Assembly (NCBI RefSeq): GCF_015709455.1
Contig: NZ_JADNQW010000005.1
Coordinates: forward strand, 2,782,501 to 2,846,500
Source of the DNA: Methylosinus sp. H3A
Lineage (GTDB): Bacteria > Pseudomonadota > Alphaproteobacteria > Rhizobiales > Beijerinckiaceae
DNA length: 64,000 nt
Reading direction: 5' to 3'
The notes beneath the pieces were generated by a model. The model made no database searches, was not told the DNA's origin, and saw only the letters and a list, made by a program, of their open reading frames with translations. Below, piece after piece: positions 1 to 8,107 of the stretch. Position 1 is the stretch's first letter, and every line of letters begins with the position of its first letter. The position numbers were made by a program, and so were the translations under genes.

Positions 1-1
1 G

Positions 2-706
2 CTCACCTGGGGCTTTCTGCAGACCTATCTCTTACGCGCGCCGGGCGGGCTCGCGGGCGCCGACAAGACGACGATCGCCGCCGGCTCGCTCATCGGCGCG
101 GTGCTGCTGTGGGACATATTGCTGCGCGGCCAGCAGGGCTTCTCCTTCTCCTTTCTCGAGGAGATGTGGTCGCGCAACCTGCCCAATCTGTTCATGAGCC
201 CGTTGCGGCCGGCGGAATTCGTCGCCTCCATGATGGCGATGAGCCTCATCCGGCTCCTCGTCGGCATGGTTCCGGTGACGGTCCTCGCCATTTGGTTCTT
301 CGGCTTCAATCTCTGGGCGCTCGGCTTCGCCTTTGCGGCGTTTTTCGCCATTCTTATCTTCTTCGCCTGGAGCGTCGGCCTCTTCGTCGCGGGGTTGCTG
401 CTGCGCTATGGTCTCGGCGCGGAAAATCTCGTCTGGTCGCTGATGTTCATCATTCAGCCGCTCGGCTGCGTCTATTATCCGGTCGCCGTGCTGCCCTATT
501 GGCTGCAGCCGATCTGCTGGGCGCTGCCGCCGACCTATGTGTTCGAGGGGCTGCGCGGCGTGCTCGTCGACCATGCGTTGCGCGTCGATCTGATGGCCTA
601 TGGGCTGGCGTTGGATGCGGTTCTGTTCGCTGCGGCCTCTTTCGCTTTCGTGCGCCTGCTCGCCGCGGCGCGCCGCGCCGGGACGCTGCTGCAGACCGGC
701 GAGTGA
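2..706 (+). CDS. ABC-2 type transporter permease (5' end outside window)
   Basis: The reading frame is already open at base 2, so the true start lies upstream. The visible 234 residues are a polytopic membrane protein with five or six hydrophobic segments. Near the C-terminus is the conserved pattern of ABC-2 permeases, QPLGCVYYPV followed by ALPPTYVFEGLRG. Such permeases pair with an ATPase, expected just upstream of the window, to export drugs, lipids or polysaccharides across the inner membrane. The substrate cannot be told from this fragment. The gene ends 176 bp before a two-component system on the same strand; nothing in the sequence links the two functionally. Confidence 0.85.
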   Translation, partial: LTWGFLQTYLLRAPGGLAGADKTTIAAGSLIGAVLLWDILLRGQQGFSFSFLEEMWSRNLPNLFMSPLRPAEFVASMMAMSLIRLLVGMVPVTVLAIWFFGFNLWALGFAFAAFFAILIFFAWSVGLFVAGLLLRYGLGAENLVWSLMFIIQPLGCVYYPVAVLPYWLQPICWALPPTYVFEGLRGVLVDHALRVDLMAYGLALDAVLFAAASFAFVRLLAAARRAGTLLQTGE

Positions 707-882
707 GAGCGGCGAACCGCCGCCGCCCCGGGGAGCGAGGAGCGTGATTTCTATTGCGGCCGGACGTCCGGCGCTCGATAATGGATCGCTAGGCCTCGCG
801 CGGCGAGCCGTCGCCGATCAGTCCCGCGCGTCGTCTCGTCATCGCCGTGCGCCTGTCGAAATTCGATGGGAACAATTGTTCG

Positions 883-1563
883 ATGCGAATTCTGATCGTC
901 GAAGATCAACCGGATATTTCCACGCTGATCGCCGATCGTGTTCGGCGAGCCGGCTATATACCGGATTGCGTCCGCGTTCTGGCCGATATTCCCGACGCTC
1001 TCGAGGCCTATGATTATCCGGTGATGCTGCTCGACAGGCGTTTGCCCGATGGCGACGGACTGTCCGCCGTCGCCGCGGCGAAGCGAATTCGTCCCGGCAT
1101 CCGAATTCTGGCGGTGACGGCGGCCCGTTCGATCGAGGAGCGCGTCGACGGGCTCGACGCCGGCGTCGACGATTATCTGACCAAGCCGTTTTCTCCCGAC
1201 GAGCTGCTGGCGCGCATTCGCGCCAGCCTGCGGCGGCCGGGCGGCGATCCGGCGCCTCCGATCGCGATCGGCAGGCTCTCCTTCGATCTCAATTCGGACA
1301 GCGCCTCCATCGGCGGGTCTCCGCTCGTCGTGCCGAGGCGCGAGCTGTTGCTGCTCGGGGCCTTGATGCGCCGCGCGGGGCGAGCGGTCACTTTCTCGAC
1401 GCTGCTCGAAGAGGTCTATGGCTCCGACGATCTATCGCGCATCGGCGCGCTGAAGATGGTCGCCATGCGACTGCGGCAGCGTTTGAACGATCAGCATGCG
1501 GGCGTCGAGATTCATGCGCCGCGCGGCATAGGCTATCTCATCCGTGAAGCGCGCGGGCCATGA
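883..1563 (+). CDS. OmpR/PhoB-type response regulator
   Basis: A 226-residue cytoplasmic regulator. The receiver domain (about residues 1-115) has the acidic pair E7/D8, the phospho-acceptor D51 in the motif LLDRRLPDGDG, the switch threonine T79 and K101 in LTKPF. Residues about 125-226 form a winged-helix DNA-binding domain ending in HAPRGIGYLIR, typical of OmpR/PhoB proteins. The ATG at 883 places the receiver motif at its usual position; a GTG at 847 would add 12 unconserved residues. Its stop overlaps the histidine kinase start by four bases, so the two genes are surely co-transcribed and cognate. The inducing signal and target genes are unknown. Confidence 0.92.
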   Translation: MRILIVEDQPDISTLIADRVRRAGYIPDCVRVLADIPDALEAYDYPVMLLDRRLPDGDGLSAVAAAKRIRPGIRILAVTAARSIEERVDGLDAGVDDYLTKPFSPDELLARIRASLRRPGGDPAPPIAIGRLSFDLNSDSASIGGSPLVVPRRELLLLGALMRRAGRAVTFSTLLEEVYGSDDLSRIGALKMVAMRLRQRLNDQHAGVEIHAPRGIGYLIREARGP

Positions 1564-3014
1564 TATTGCGCTCGCTCTCGTCCCGATTGATCGTCTATGC
1601 GATCTTCGGCTCTATCATCGGCTTCGTGACATTGCCGATGATTTTCGTCCTCGGCCTTCTCGCGACGAGCCTGTGGCAGGGTGGGCGCTCGCCTTTCGAC
1701 GAAATTCGAAATCCGCGCACGCGCGAGGTCGTGATCGCCGCTCTGCGCAAAGACGCGGACGGGGAGAAATATATCGAGAAGACTCGCGATCTGCAGAATT
1801 TCATCCGAGAGAATCCGGAATTTCGCTTCGCCGTCTTCGATCCGCGCAGCAAGCGGGCGCTCGAGGGATCCGCGCCGGAATTGGTGGAGGCTTTCGGAAA
1901 TTTCGGCGCGCCGCTGAATCTCCACCGCTCGACTTTCCACATTTCCGTCGGCGGATCGACGCCCAAGGGAGAGTTCGCCGCCGTGGCGTCGCCGGTCGGC
2001 GAAGTCCTGTTGGCGAGTTACGGCTCCAAGTTCCGTTGGAGCGACAGTGTTTCTCTGCTTTATTATGCGAGCAACTTCTCCGAAGCGCTGATGTTTCTTC
2101 CCCCTTGGGGGGCGATGTGCCTCATCGCGCTCTTCGTCGTCAATCGCGGCCTCGCGCCTTTGCGCGCGGCGGCGGCGAAAATCGCGAAAATCGACGTGAA
2201 CTCCTTGAAGGAGCGCATCGCGCTCGACGATGCGCCGTCGGAGATGCGGCCCTTCGTCGAAGCGGTCGACAAGGCGTTCGAGAGGGTGCAGGAGGGCGTC
2301 GATCGCCAAAGGCGTTTCTCCGCCAATTCGGCGCATGAATTGCGCACGCCGATCACCATATTGCGCGCACGCGTCGGCAAGATGGAGGAGGGCCCGCTCA
2401 AATTCGAGATCGAGCGCGATGTGTTGCGCGTGCAGACGATCGTCGAGCAGATGCTGCTGCTCGCGCAGATCAAGGAGCGCGGGCGGATCGCGCCTCATAA
2501 GCTCGATCTCTACGATGTCGTGCTGGCCGTCGCCGCGGATTATGTGCCGATCGCGATCGACAATGATCGCGAGATCCAGCTCGAGGCGCCGTCGCGCCGT
2601 GTGACGGCGCTCGGATTGCGGTGGAGCGTCGAGAGCATCGTCACCAATCTCATCGCCAATGCGGTGCGCGCGGAGCCCGCAGGCGGCGTCGTGATCGTTC
2701 GCGTGCTGTCCGAATGCGCGATCGAGGTCGTCGATCACGGGAGCGGGGTGTCCGACACCGACCGCGACCGCATTTTCGAGCCCTTCTGGCGCAAGGACGA
2801 TGCGCCCCCCGGCACGGGGCTCGGCCTATCGATCGTCCGCGAGCTCGTCGACCTGCTCGGCGGCGAGGTCTCCGTCGAGGAGACGCCCGGCGGCGGCGCC
2901 ACCTTCAAGGTGCGGCTCCCCGAGGCCGGAGCCGAGCCGGGCGAAGCGGCGGAGGTCGCCGCGGGGCGGGAGGTTCAGCTGTCGCTCGACCAGCGTTGCG
3001 AGCGGAACGCCTGA
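1560..3014 (+). CDS. Membrane sensor histidine kinase
   Basis: A 484-residue kinase partner of the upstream response regulator. A transmembrane segment lies at about residues 10-36, a periplasmic sensor of about 135 residues follows, and a second transmembrane segment is at about 175-195. A HAMP-like linker leads to the H box SAHELRTPIT with the phospho-histidine H259. The ATPase part carries an N box (NLIANAVRAEP), a G1 box (DHGSGVSDTD), an F box (IFEPFWRKD) and a G2 box (GTGLGLSIV). The architecture is that of EnvZ/QseC-like kinases. The sensor domain shows no motif I recognise. The last 40 bases overlap the convergent gene on the minus strand. Confidence 0.92.
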   Translation: MILRSLSSRLIVYAIFGSIIGFVTLPMIFVLGLLATSLWQGGRSPFDEIRNPRTREVVIAALRKDADGEKYIEKTRDLQNFIRENPEFRFAVFDPRSKRALEGSAPELVEAFGNFGAPLNLHRSTFHISVGGSTPKGEFAAVASPVGEVLLASYGSKFRWSDSVSLLYYASNFSEALMFLPPWGAMCLIALFVVNRGLAPLRAAAAKIAKIDVNSLKERIALDDAPSEMRPFVEAVDKAFERVQEGVDRQRRFSANSAHELRTPITILRARVGKMEEGPLKFEIERDVLRVQTIVEQMLLLAQIKERGRIAPHKLDLYDVVLAVAADYVPIAIDNDREIQLEAPSRRVTALGLRWSVESIVTNLIANAVRAEPAGGVVIVRVLSECAIEVVDHGSGVSDTDRDRIFEPFWRKDDAPPGTGLGLSIVRELVDLLGGEVSVEETPGGGATFKVRLPEAGAEPGEAAEVAAGREVQLSLDQRCERNA

Positions 3015-3817
3015 GCGATCGCCTCGGCGCGGGCCTCTGGAGTGGCGGGCTCGATCGCGGCGCAAGCGTTTCGCGCCGTCTCCAGCAGCACAGCCTTGGG
3101 ATAGGCCTCGTCGGTGCGTCCGGCATGGGCGGAGAAATCGCAGCCGCAGACGCTCATCAGCCGCGCGAATGTCTCGGGCGCATCGAAGGCGCCGAGCCGC
3201 TCCAGCATTTGCGCGACGGGACCGGCGCGCACTTCCGAGGCGCGATGGACGCGCTCGCATTCGGAAAGCGCCAGCAGAGCGAGCTCGAGACAATCGGCCG
3301 GGACGCCGAAACGCGAGACGATCGCCTCTATGCGCGGGCCGCCGCGGTCGATGTGCTTGTAATGGAGCGGCAGATGCTCGCGCGGCGAATCCGCCTTGCC
3401 GACATTCATGACGAGCAGGGCGAAGCGCACGGCGAGCGGCGCGTCGATCCGCCCGGCCTCGTCGAGCGAGCGCAGCATATGCGCGCCGAGGTCCACCTCA
3501 GACTGCCCCTCCGAAATTTGCGGAACGCCGAACAAAGCGTCGACTTCGGGCAGGATCGCCCGCAGCGCGCCGCAGATGCGCAGGATGCGCAAGACCTTGC
3601 CGGGCGCCGGGCCGGAAAGGCCGAAGAGGAGCTCCGGCCAGATATCGGCCGCGTCCAGGCCGGCGAGACCGCCGTTCTCGACCTGATCGGCCAAATGATT
3701 CATCGTCTCCTCGCCCGGATCATTGTCCGTTTCGGCGAGGAGGGCCGCCATGCGAAGAATGCCGAGGCCGGGGTCGGTCTGCCCGAAATCGGGCTCGGGA
3801 ATGTGTTCGGACGCCAT
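2975..3817 (-). CDS. Truncated CCA-adding-enzyme-like HD protein, catalytic domain absent
   Basis: A 280-residue protein matching, from memory, the C-terminal half of gammaproteobacterial-type tRNA nucleotidyltransferase (Cca): the arm/neck region and HD domain. Recognisable stretches are RICGALRAILPEVDALFGV, the GAHMLRSLDEA segment, and CGCDFSAHAGR near the C-terminus. The N-terminal nucleotidyltransferase head is missing. The HD signature HDLGK of the family reads MNVGK here, so the metal-binding HD pair is lost, although the preceding His (GAHML) is kept. CCA addition is therefore very unlikely; a tRNA-binding or regulatory role is a guess. The start at 3817 (ATG) is chosen because upstream residues are unconserved. 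It is convergent with the kinase gene. Confidence 0.75.
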   Translation of the reverse strand: MASEHIPEPDFGQTDPGLGILRMAALLAETDNDPGEETMNHLADQVENGGLAGLDAADIWPELLFGLSGPAPGKVLRILRICGALRAILPEVDALFGVPQISEGQSEVDLGAHMLRSLDEAGRIDAPLAVRFALLVMNVGKADSPREHLPLHYKHIDRGGPRIEAIVSRFGVPADCLELALLALSECERVHRASEVRAGPVAQMLERLGAFDAPETFARLMSVCGCDFSAHAGRTDEAYPKAVLLETARNACAAIEPATPEARAEAIAQAFRSQRWSSDS

Positions 3818-3894
3818 GAGATATCGCGGGTGAGAGGATGCCCGGAGCGACAAGCAAACGGCTTGCCGCTCTGGGTTTGCCGCTCCTGGGATCG

Positions 3895-5646
3895 TCACGC
3901 GCGGCCGGCGACGGCGGCGCGTGTCAGCCTCGGCTCGCGATCCGTCGGCTGCTCCGGCGCCGCGGCCCGGCGCCGCGCGTCGGCGACCGTGCCTGCGTAG
4001 AAAGTCTCCGGCTCGTGCAGGCCAGCCGCGAGCAGCGCCCGCCGCACGCCCGGCCGCGCGCCCGCGACGCAGACCGTCGTGCCCGCCCGCCGCAGCCGCG
4101 CGACAAAGCTTTCGAGCGCGCGCGCCGCCGTGCTGTCGACGAGCGGCGCATCGGTGAAGTCGAAGATGAAGACGCGCGGATAGCGGCCGATCTCGTCCAG
4201 CGCCGCGCTCACCGTCGCCGAGGCGCCGAAGAAGATCGCGCCGCTGATCTTATAGACCATCACCTCGGCGTCGGAGGCGGCCGCGGAGTCATAGGCTGGG
4301 CGATGGCCGTCATAATCGTCGGCCTGGTCCTCGTCGAGGAAGGCCTCGCCGGTCTGCACCTCGACGCTCTCGGCGAGGCGATGCAGGAACAAGAAGGCGC
4401 CCAGAGTCACGCCGACGCCTATGCCGATCGTCAGATCCTCGAATATGGTGAGCAGAAAGGTCGAGAGCAGCACCAGCGCGTCGCCGCGCGAGGCTTTCAC
4501 CAGCGCGACGAATTCTTTCTTCTCCGCCATGTTCCAGGAGACGACCGCGAGCACCGCGCCGAGCGAGGCGAGCGGGATGAAGGATGCGAGCGGCGCAGCG
4601 ACCAGCATGAATGCGAGGAGAAACGCCGCATGCAGCACGCCGGCGACCGGACCCTTGGCGCCCGAGCGCACATTGGTCGCCGTGCGGGCGATGGTTCCCG
4701 TCACCGGAATGCCGCCGAAGATCGGCGCGACGATATTGGCGATTCCCTGCGCCGCGAGCTCGCAATTGGAGCGATGGCGCCGCCCGCTCATGCCGTCGGC
4801 GACGACGGCGGAGAGCAGCGACTCGATTGCGCCGAGCAGGGCGATGGTGAGGGCGTCGGGCAGCAGCGCGCGCAGCCGCGCCAGATCGAAGGCGGGCGTC
4901 GCCGGCGCCGGCAGCGTATGCGGCACGCCGCCGAAGCGCGAGCCGATCGTCTCCACATCGAGATGCAGCGCCGCTGTCGCCGCCGCGCAGAGCACGACGG
5001 CGATCAGCATTCCCGGCCAATGCGGTCGAAAGCGCCGCAGTCCGAGAATGACGGCGAGCGCCAGCGCCGAGACGGCGATCGTCGTCGGCCGGAAGCTGCC
5101 ATGCGCCTCCCATAACGCCGCGAGCTTGGGGCCGAGCGCGGCCGGCTCGTGCGGAATATCGAGGCCGAGAAGATCCTTGAGCTGACTGGCGAAAATGATG
5201 ACGGCTATGCCGGCGGTGAAGCCGACCGTCACCGGAAAGGGGATGTATTTGATGTAGGTGCCGCCGCGCAGCAGGCCGATCGCGAGCAGGATGACGCCCG
5301 CCATCATCGTGGCGAGCGCGAGCCCGTCATAGCCCTGGCGCTGCACGATGGAGAAGACGAGAACGATGAAGGCGCCCGCGGGCCCGCCGATCTGAAAACG
5401 GCTGCCGCCGAGCGCCGACACGAGAAAGCCGCCGATGATCGCCGTATAGAGCCCGCGGTCCGGGCTCAATCCAGAGGCGATGGCGAAGGCCATGGAGAGC
5501 GGCAGAGCGACGATCGCGACAGTGAGGCCGGCGATGGCGTCGGCGCGCAGATCGGCAAGGCCATAGCCTTCGCGCAAAATGGTGACGAGCTTGGGCGTGA
5601 ACAGCTCGATGAAGCTCGGCTGGCGAAAACGTCGATCTCTCAACAT
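3895..5646 (-). CDS. SulP-family anion permease with STAS domain
   Basis: A 583-residue inner-membrane transporter of the SulP/SLC26 family. The N-terminus has the family pattern DAIAGLTVAIVALPLSMAFA followed by GLYTAIIGG and about a dozen hydrophobic helices. A C-terminal STAS domain (about residues 455-560) contains the loop PLVDSTAARAL, where anti-sigma-factor antagonists carry their phosphorylatable Ser/Thr. SulP proteins carry sulfate, bicarbonate or dicarboxylates; the substrate here is unknown. The start at 5646 is preferred because AAGGAG lies just upstream, whereas an ATG at 5784 would prepend an unconserved leader. It lies downstream of a small XRE regulator on the same strand. Confidence 0.9.
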   Translation of the reverse strand: MLRDRRFRQPSFIELFTPKLVTILREGYGLADLRADAIAGLTVAIVALPLSMAFAIASGLSPDRGLYTAIIGGFLVSALGGSRFQIGGPAGAFIVLVFSIVQRQGYDGLALATMMAGVILLAIGLLRGGTYIKYIPFPVTVGFTAGIAVIIFASQLKDLLGLDIPHEPAALGPKLAALWEAHGSFRPTTIAVSALALAVILGLRRFRPHWPGMLIAVVLCAAATAALHLDVETIGSRFGGVPHTLPAPATPAFDLARLRALLPDALTIALLGAIESLLSAVVADGMSGRRHRSNCELAAQGIANIVAPIFGGIPVTGTIARTATNVRSGAKGPVAGVLHAAFLLAFMLVAAPLASFIPLASLGAVLAVVSWNMAEKKEFVALVKASRGDALVLLSTFLLTIFEDLTIGIGVGVTLGAFLFLHRLAESVEVQTGEAFLDEDQADDYDGHRPAYDSAAASDAEVMVYKISGAIFFGASATVSAALDEIGRYPRVFIFDFTDAPLVDSTAARALESFVARLRRAGTTVCVAGARPGVRRALLAAGLHEPETFYAGTVADARRRAAAPEQPTDREPRLTRAAVAGRA

Positions 5647-5771
5647 CGGCTCCTTCGTTCGAGGAGCGGCGGGATCGTCGGCGCGAAGTCGGCGGTCGTC
5701 GTCGCGGATCAGAGCGTCTCCAAGCCGAAGCGGACGCCGGTTCGGCTGGAGACGCGTCGACACAAATGTCG

Positions 5772-5810
5772 AGAATCTTTCCATGTTTCAATGAAACATC
5801 GAAAGATTCT
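5772..5810. promoter_or_regulatory. 39-bp near-perfect palindrome between XRE and sulP genes
   Basis: Two 19-base arms flank a single central base (5791), with one mismatch (5782/5800). The core is ATGTTTCA / TGAAACAT and the outer part AGAATCTTT / AAAGATTCT. It lies 7 bp past the XRE stop codon and about 125 bp before the sulP start. It is AT-rich in a GC-rich background and lacks a T-run, so an operator or an RNA hairpin is likelier than a terminator. It shares the half-site ATGTTT/AAACAT with the palindrome at 6136-6158. Confidence 0.6.
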
Positions 5811-5817
5811 GGTCGTC

Positions 5818-6087
5818 TCACGTCGTCGAATGGGGCGGGCCGGGGCGGCGCATTCTGACGCCGCGTCCGCCGCCCTCGCTGCGGGCGTTCTCGCCGATCA
5901 GCTCGACGCCGGCCTCGGTCAGCGCCTCGACGACCTTGGTGAGCGTCTCGATCACGCCGCGGACATTGCCGTCGCTCGCCTCCATGCGCTGAATCGTCGG
6001 CAAGGAGACGCCGGAAAGCTCGGCCAGCTTTTTCTGATCTATGCCGAGCAGCGCCCTTGCGGCGCGCAATTGAGCGGCGGTGATCAT
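5818..6087 (-). CDS. Small XRE-family HTH regulator
   Basis: An 89-residue protein with a Cro/cI-type helix-turn-helix at about residues 5-60 (RAARALLGIDQKKLAELSGV, then LPTIQRMEA). The C-terminal 25 residues are Gly/Arg/Pro-rich and look disordered. The gene lies upstream of the SulP permease on the same strand and between two palindromes sharing ATGTTT...AAACAT, so autoregulation and control of the transporter are a reasonable inference. Small XRE proteins next to SulP transporters occur in other proteobacteria, but I know of no assigned ligand. Confidence 0.88.
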   Translation of the reverse strand: MITAAQLRAARALLGIDQKKLAELSGVSLPTIQRMEASDGNVRGVIETLTKVVEALTEAGVELIGENARSEGGGRGVRMRRPGPPHSTT

Positions 6088-6135
6088 CTCATATGCTCAC
6101 GCTTTTTATATTAGCAGACATGTTTTACATCGCCA

Positions 6136-6158
6136 AGATGATGTTTTAAACATCATCT
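6136..6158. promoter_or_regulatory. 23-bp perfect palindrome, probable operator
   Basis: The sequence AGATGATGTTT, one central T (6147), then AAACATCATCT is perfectly symmetrical. It sits between the divergent XRE gene (start 6087) and ung (start 6239). A related sequence ATGTTTTACAT lies at 6120-6130. It is a likely binding site for the XRE regulator. Confidence 0.6.
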
Positions 6159-6238
6159 GAGCCATTTTGCAACGCGGCCGCGCGACTCGTGCGCGCCCTG
6201 GTTCTCGCCTGACCCGCGCGCATGTTAGCTTGGCGGAT

Positions 6239-6904
6239 ATGAACAAACCCGTGCAAATCGACGAGAGCTGGAAGCTTCGCCTCGGAGCGGAGTTCGAGCA
6301 GCCCTATTTCGGCGCGCTGCGCCATTTCGTGCGCGAGGAATATGCGAGAGCCAAGGTCTATCCGCCGGCCAAGCAGATTTTCCGCGCCTTCGACGAATGC
6401 CCTTTCGACGCTGTCGAAGTGGTGATCCTCGGACAAGATCCCTACCACGGCCCCGGCCAGGCCAATGGCCTGTGCTTCGCTGTCGGCCGCGACATTGCGC
6501 CGCCCCCTTCGCTGCAGAACATCTTCAAGGAGATCGAGGCCGATCTCGGGCGGAAGGTCTCGCGCGATCCGGACCTCTCGCGCTGGGCGCGTCAGGGCGT
6601 GTTGCTGCTCAACGCCACGCTCACCGTGCGCGGGAGCGCCGCCGGCTCGCATCAGGGCAAGGGCTGGGAGCGTTTCACCGACGCCGCCGTGCAGGCGCTC
6701 TCGCGCGAGCGAGAGGGCGTCGTCTTTCTTCTATGGGGCAATTACGCGCGGCAGAAAGGCGCGGGCGTCGATCGCGCCAAGCATTTGGTGCTCGAGAGCG
6801 CGCATCCCTCGCCGCTGTCTGCGCGCGGCTTCTTCGGCTGCAGGCATTTTTCCAAAGCCAACGCCTATCTCGAATCGAAAGGACGCGCGCCGATCGAGTG
6901 GTGA
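6239..6904 (+). CDS. ung: Uracil-DNA glycosylase
   Basis: A 221-residue family 1 uracil-DNA glycosylase, the usual length, which removes uracil from DNA to start base-excision repair. The water-activating motif GQDPYHGPGQANG begins at residue 65 with catalytic D67, and the Leu-loop HPSPLSARGFFG has H189. LLLNATLTVR and LLWGNYA also match the family. The ATG at 6239 gives the conserved length; an in-frame start at 6167 would add 24 unconserved residues. The gene stands alone, divergent from the XRE gene. Confidence 0.97.
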   Translation: MNKPVQIDESWKLRLGAEFEQPYFGALRHFVREEYARAKVYPPAKQIFRAFDECPFDAVEVVILGQDPYHGPGQANGLCFAVGRDIAPPPSLQNIFKEIEADLGRKVSRDPDLSRWARQGVLLLNATLTVRGSAAGSHQGKGWERFTDAAVQALSREREGVVFLLWGNYARQKGAGVDRAKHLVLESAHPSPLSARGFFGCRHFSKANAYLESKGRAPIEW

Positions 6905-7072
6905 GGCGGCTATATTACTGGAATACATTATAAAATTAGTCGTTTACCAAAATGTAACCGCGGTTTCGTAGTTGAGTATTCATTGGATTGCCGGCGCGAG
7001 TCGGCCATTTCTGAGGCGTTTTCGCCGAGTCCGGCGGCGCGTCTCCAAATCATCTCGAGACGCGAGTTTCGC

Positions 7073-8107
7073 ATGTATTTGACGTTGCTTTGTAATTCTC
7101 TTCATATTTACCGCCGATTTTGCGATCTTTGTCTCGATTATCTACGATCGCGGTTCGTCGCTGTCCCATTTGCCGCCGTGCGGCTCAGCCTCGCATTGAT
7201 GGTAAGCGCCTATGTCGGCGCCAAAGCGACGGGGCTGACGCTGCCACCCTTCCCGGACCTGAGCCTTTTCCTCGTCGCAGTCTTCGCTCTCGACGTCTAT
7301 TGTCGCTTCGCCTCGCCGAGCTTGGTCTCGCGCGTTGCGCCGATTTTCGTCTATTCGATGATCTATCTGGTGGCGACGTCGCTCGCGGGCGCCTTTGCGA
7401 GCTATGCGACGCAGCGTCTCGCCATGCCGCTGCAGGACGAGCTGTTTCTCTCGCTCGATCGATGGCTCGGCGTCGATTGGCTGGCCTTTGTCCATTATAT
7501 CGACGATCGTCCTGTGTTGGCGGAATGGCTACGGAAAGCCTATGCGAGCATGGCCATTCAGATCATCGCGCCGGTGCTTCTGCTGGCTGCGCTCGAGCGC
7601 ATCGACGAATTGCGCGTCTATCTTCTCTCCTACGCGATCGCGCTCACGGCGACGATCGTCATCGCCGCTCTGCTTCCGGCCTCGAGCGCGATCACTCTCG
7701 TCGACAATTCGATGTTTCACGAGCTTCGGTTCGCCGGCCGCACCCCGCTGGATCATCTGGCGCGCTTGCGCGAGGCCGGTCCATTGAATTTCGCGAACAG
7801 CGCGATCGGCGGCCTTTTGAGCTTTCCCTCCTTTCATGCCGTGGTCGGCGCGCTGACGCCTCTCAGCCTGCGCTCTGTGCGCCCGGTCTTCTACGTCTTG
7901 TGCCTCGTCGACGCCGCCCTGATGGTGGGCACGGTGACGGACGGCGGACATTATGCCGTGGACCCGATCGGCGGAGTCGCGGTCGCCTATCTGTCCTATC
8001 GGTTCGCGCGGCGCATAGAGGAACGACGGAGTCAATTCGCGCTGGGCCGACGCTTGGCGAACACGCCGACGATCACCGCGCGCGCGATATGCTCGGCCAT
8101 GCATTGA
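7073..8107 (+). CDS. PAP2-superfamily integral membrane protein
   Basis: A 344-residue protein with at least six hydrophobic segments. The C-terminal third has PAP2 phosphatase/transferase motifs, PSFHAVVGAL followed by GGHYAVDPIGG, where the two His residues are the usual catalytic ones. The spacing resembles inositolphosphotransferase (Aur1/Ipt1-like) members rather than classical PAP2. It may dephosphorylate or transfer a lipid phosphate headgroup at the inner membrane; the substrate is unknown. The upstream 168 bp (6905-7072) is noticeably AT-rich in its first 80 bp and probably holds the promoter. The 3' end overlaps the convergent SGNH hydrolase gene by 76 bp. Confidence 0.8.
   Translation: MYLTLLCNSLHIYRRFCDLCLDYLRSRFVAVPFAAVRLSLALMVSAYVGAKATGLTLPPFPDLSLFLVAVFALDVYCRFASPSLVSRVAPIFVYSMIYLVATSLAGAFASYATQRLAMPLQDELFLSLDRWLGVDWLAFVHYIDDRPVLAEWLRKAYASMAIQIIAPVLLLAALERIDELRVYLLSYAIALTATIVIAALLPASSAITLVDNSMFHELRFAGRTPLDHLARLREAGPLNFANSAIGGLLSFPSFHAVVGALTPLSLRSVRPVFYVLCLVDAALMVGTVTDGGHYAVDPIGGVAVAYLSYRFARRIEERRSQFALGRRLANTPTITARAICSAMH

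Noticed and set aside
2621..5115. Long plus-strand open frames over the Cca-like and SulP genes
   Set aside because: Low-complexity Arg/Ala/Asp composition and no family match; the minus-strand genes are clear.
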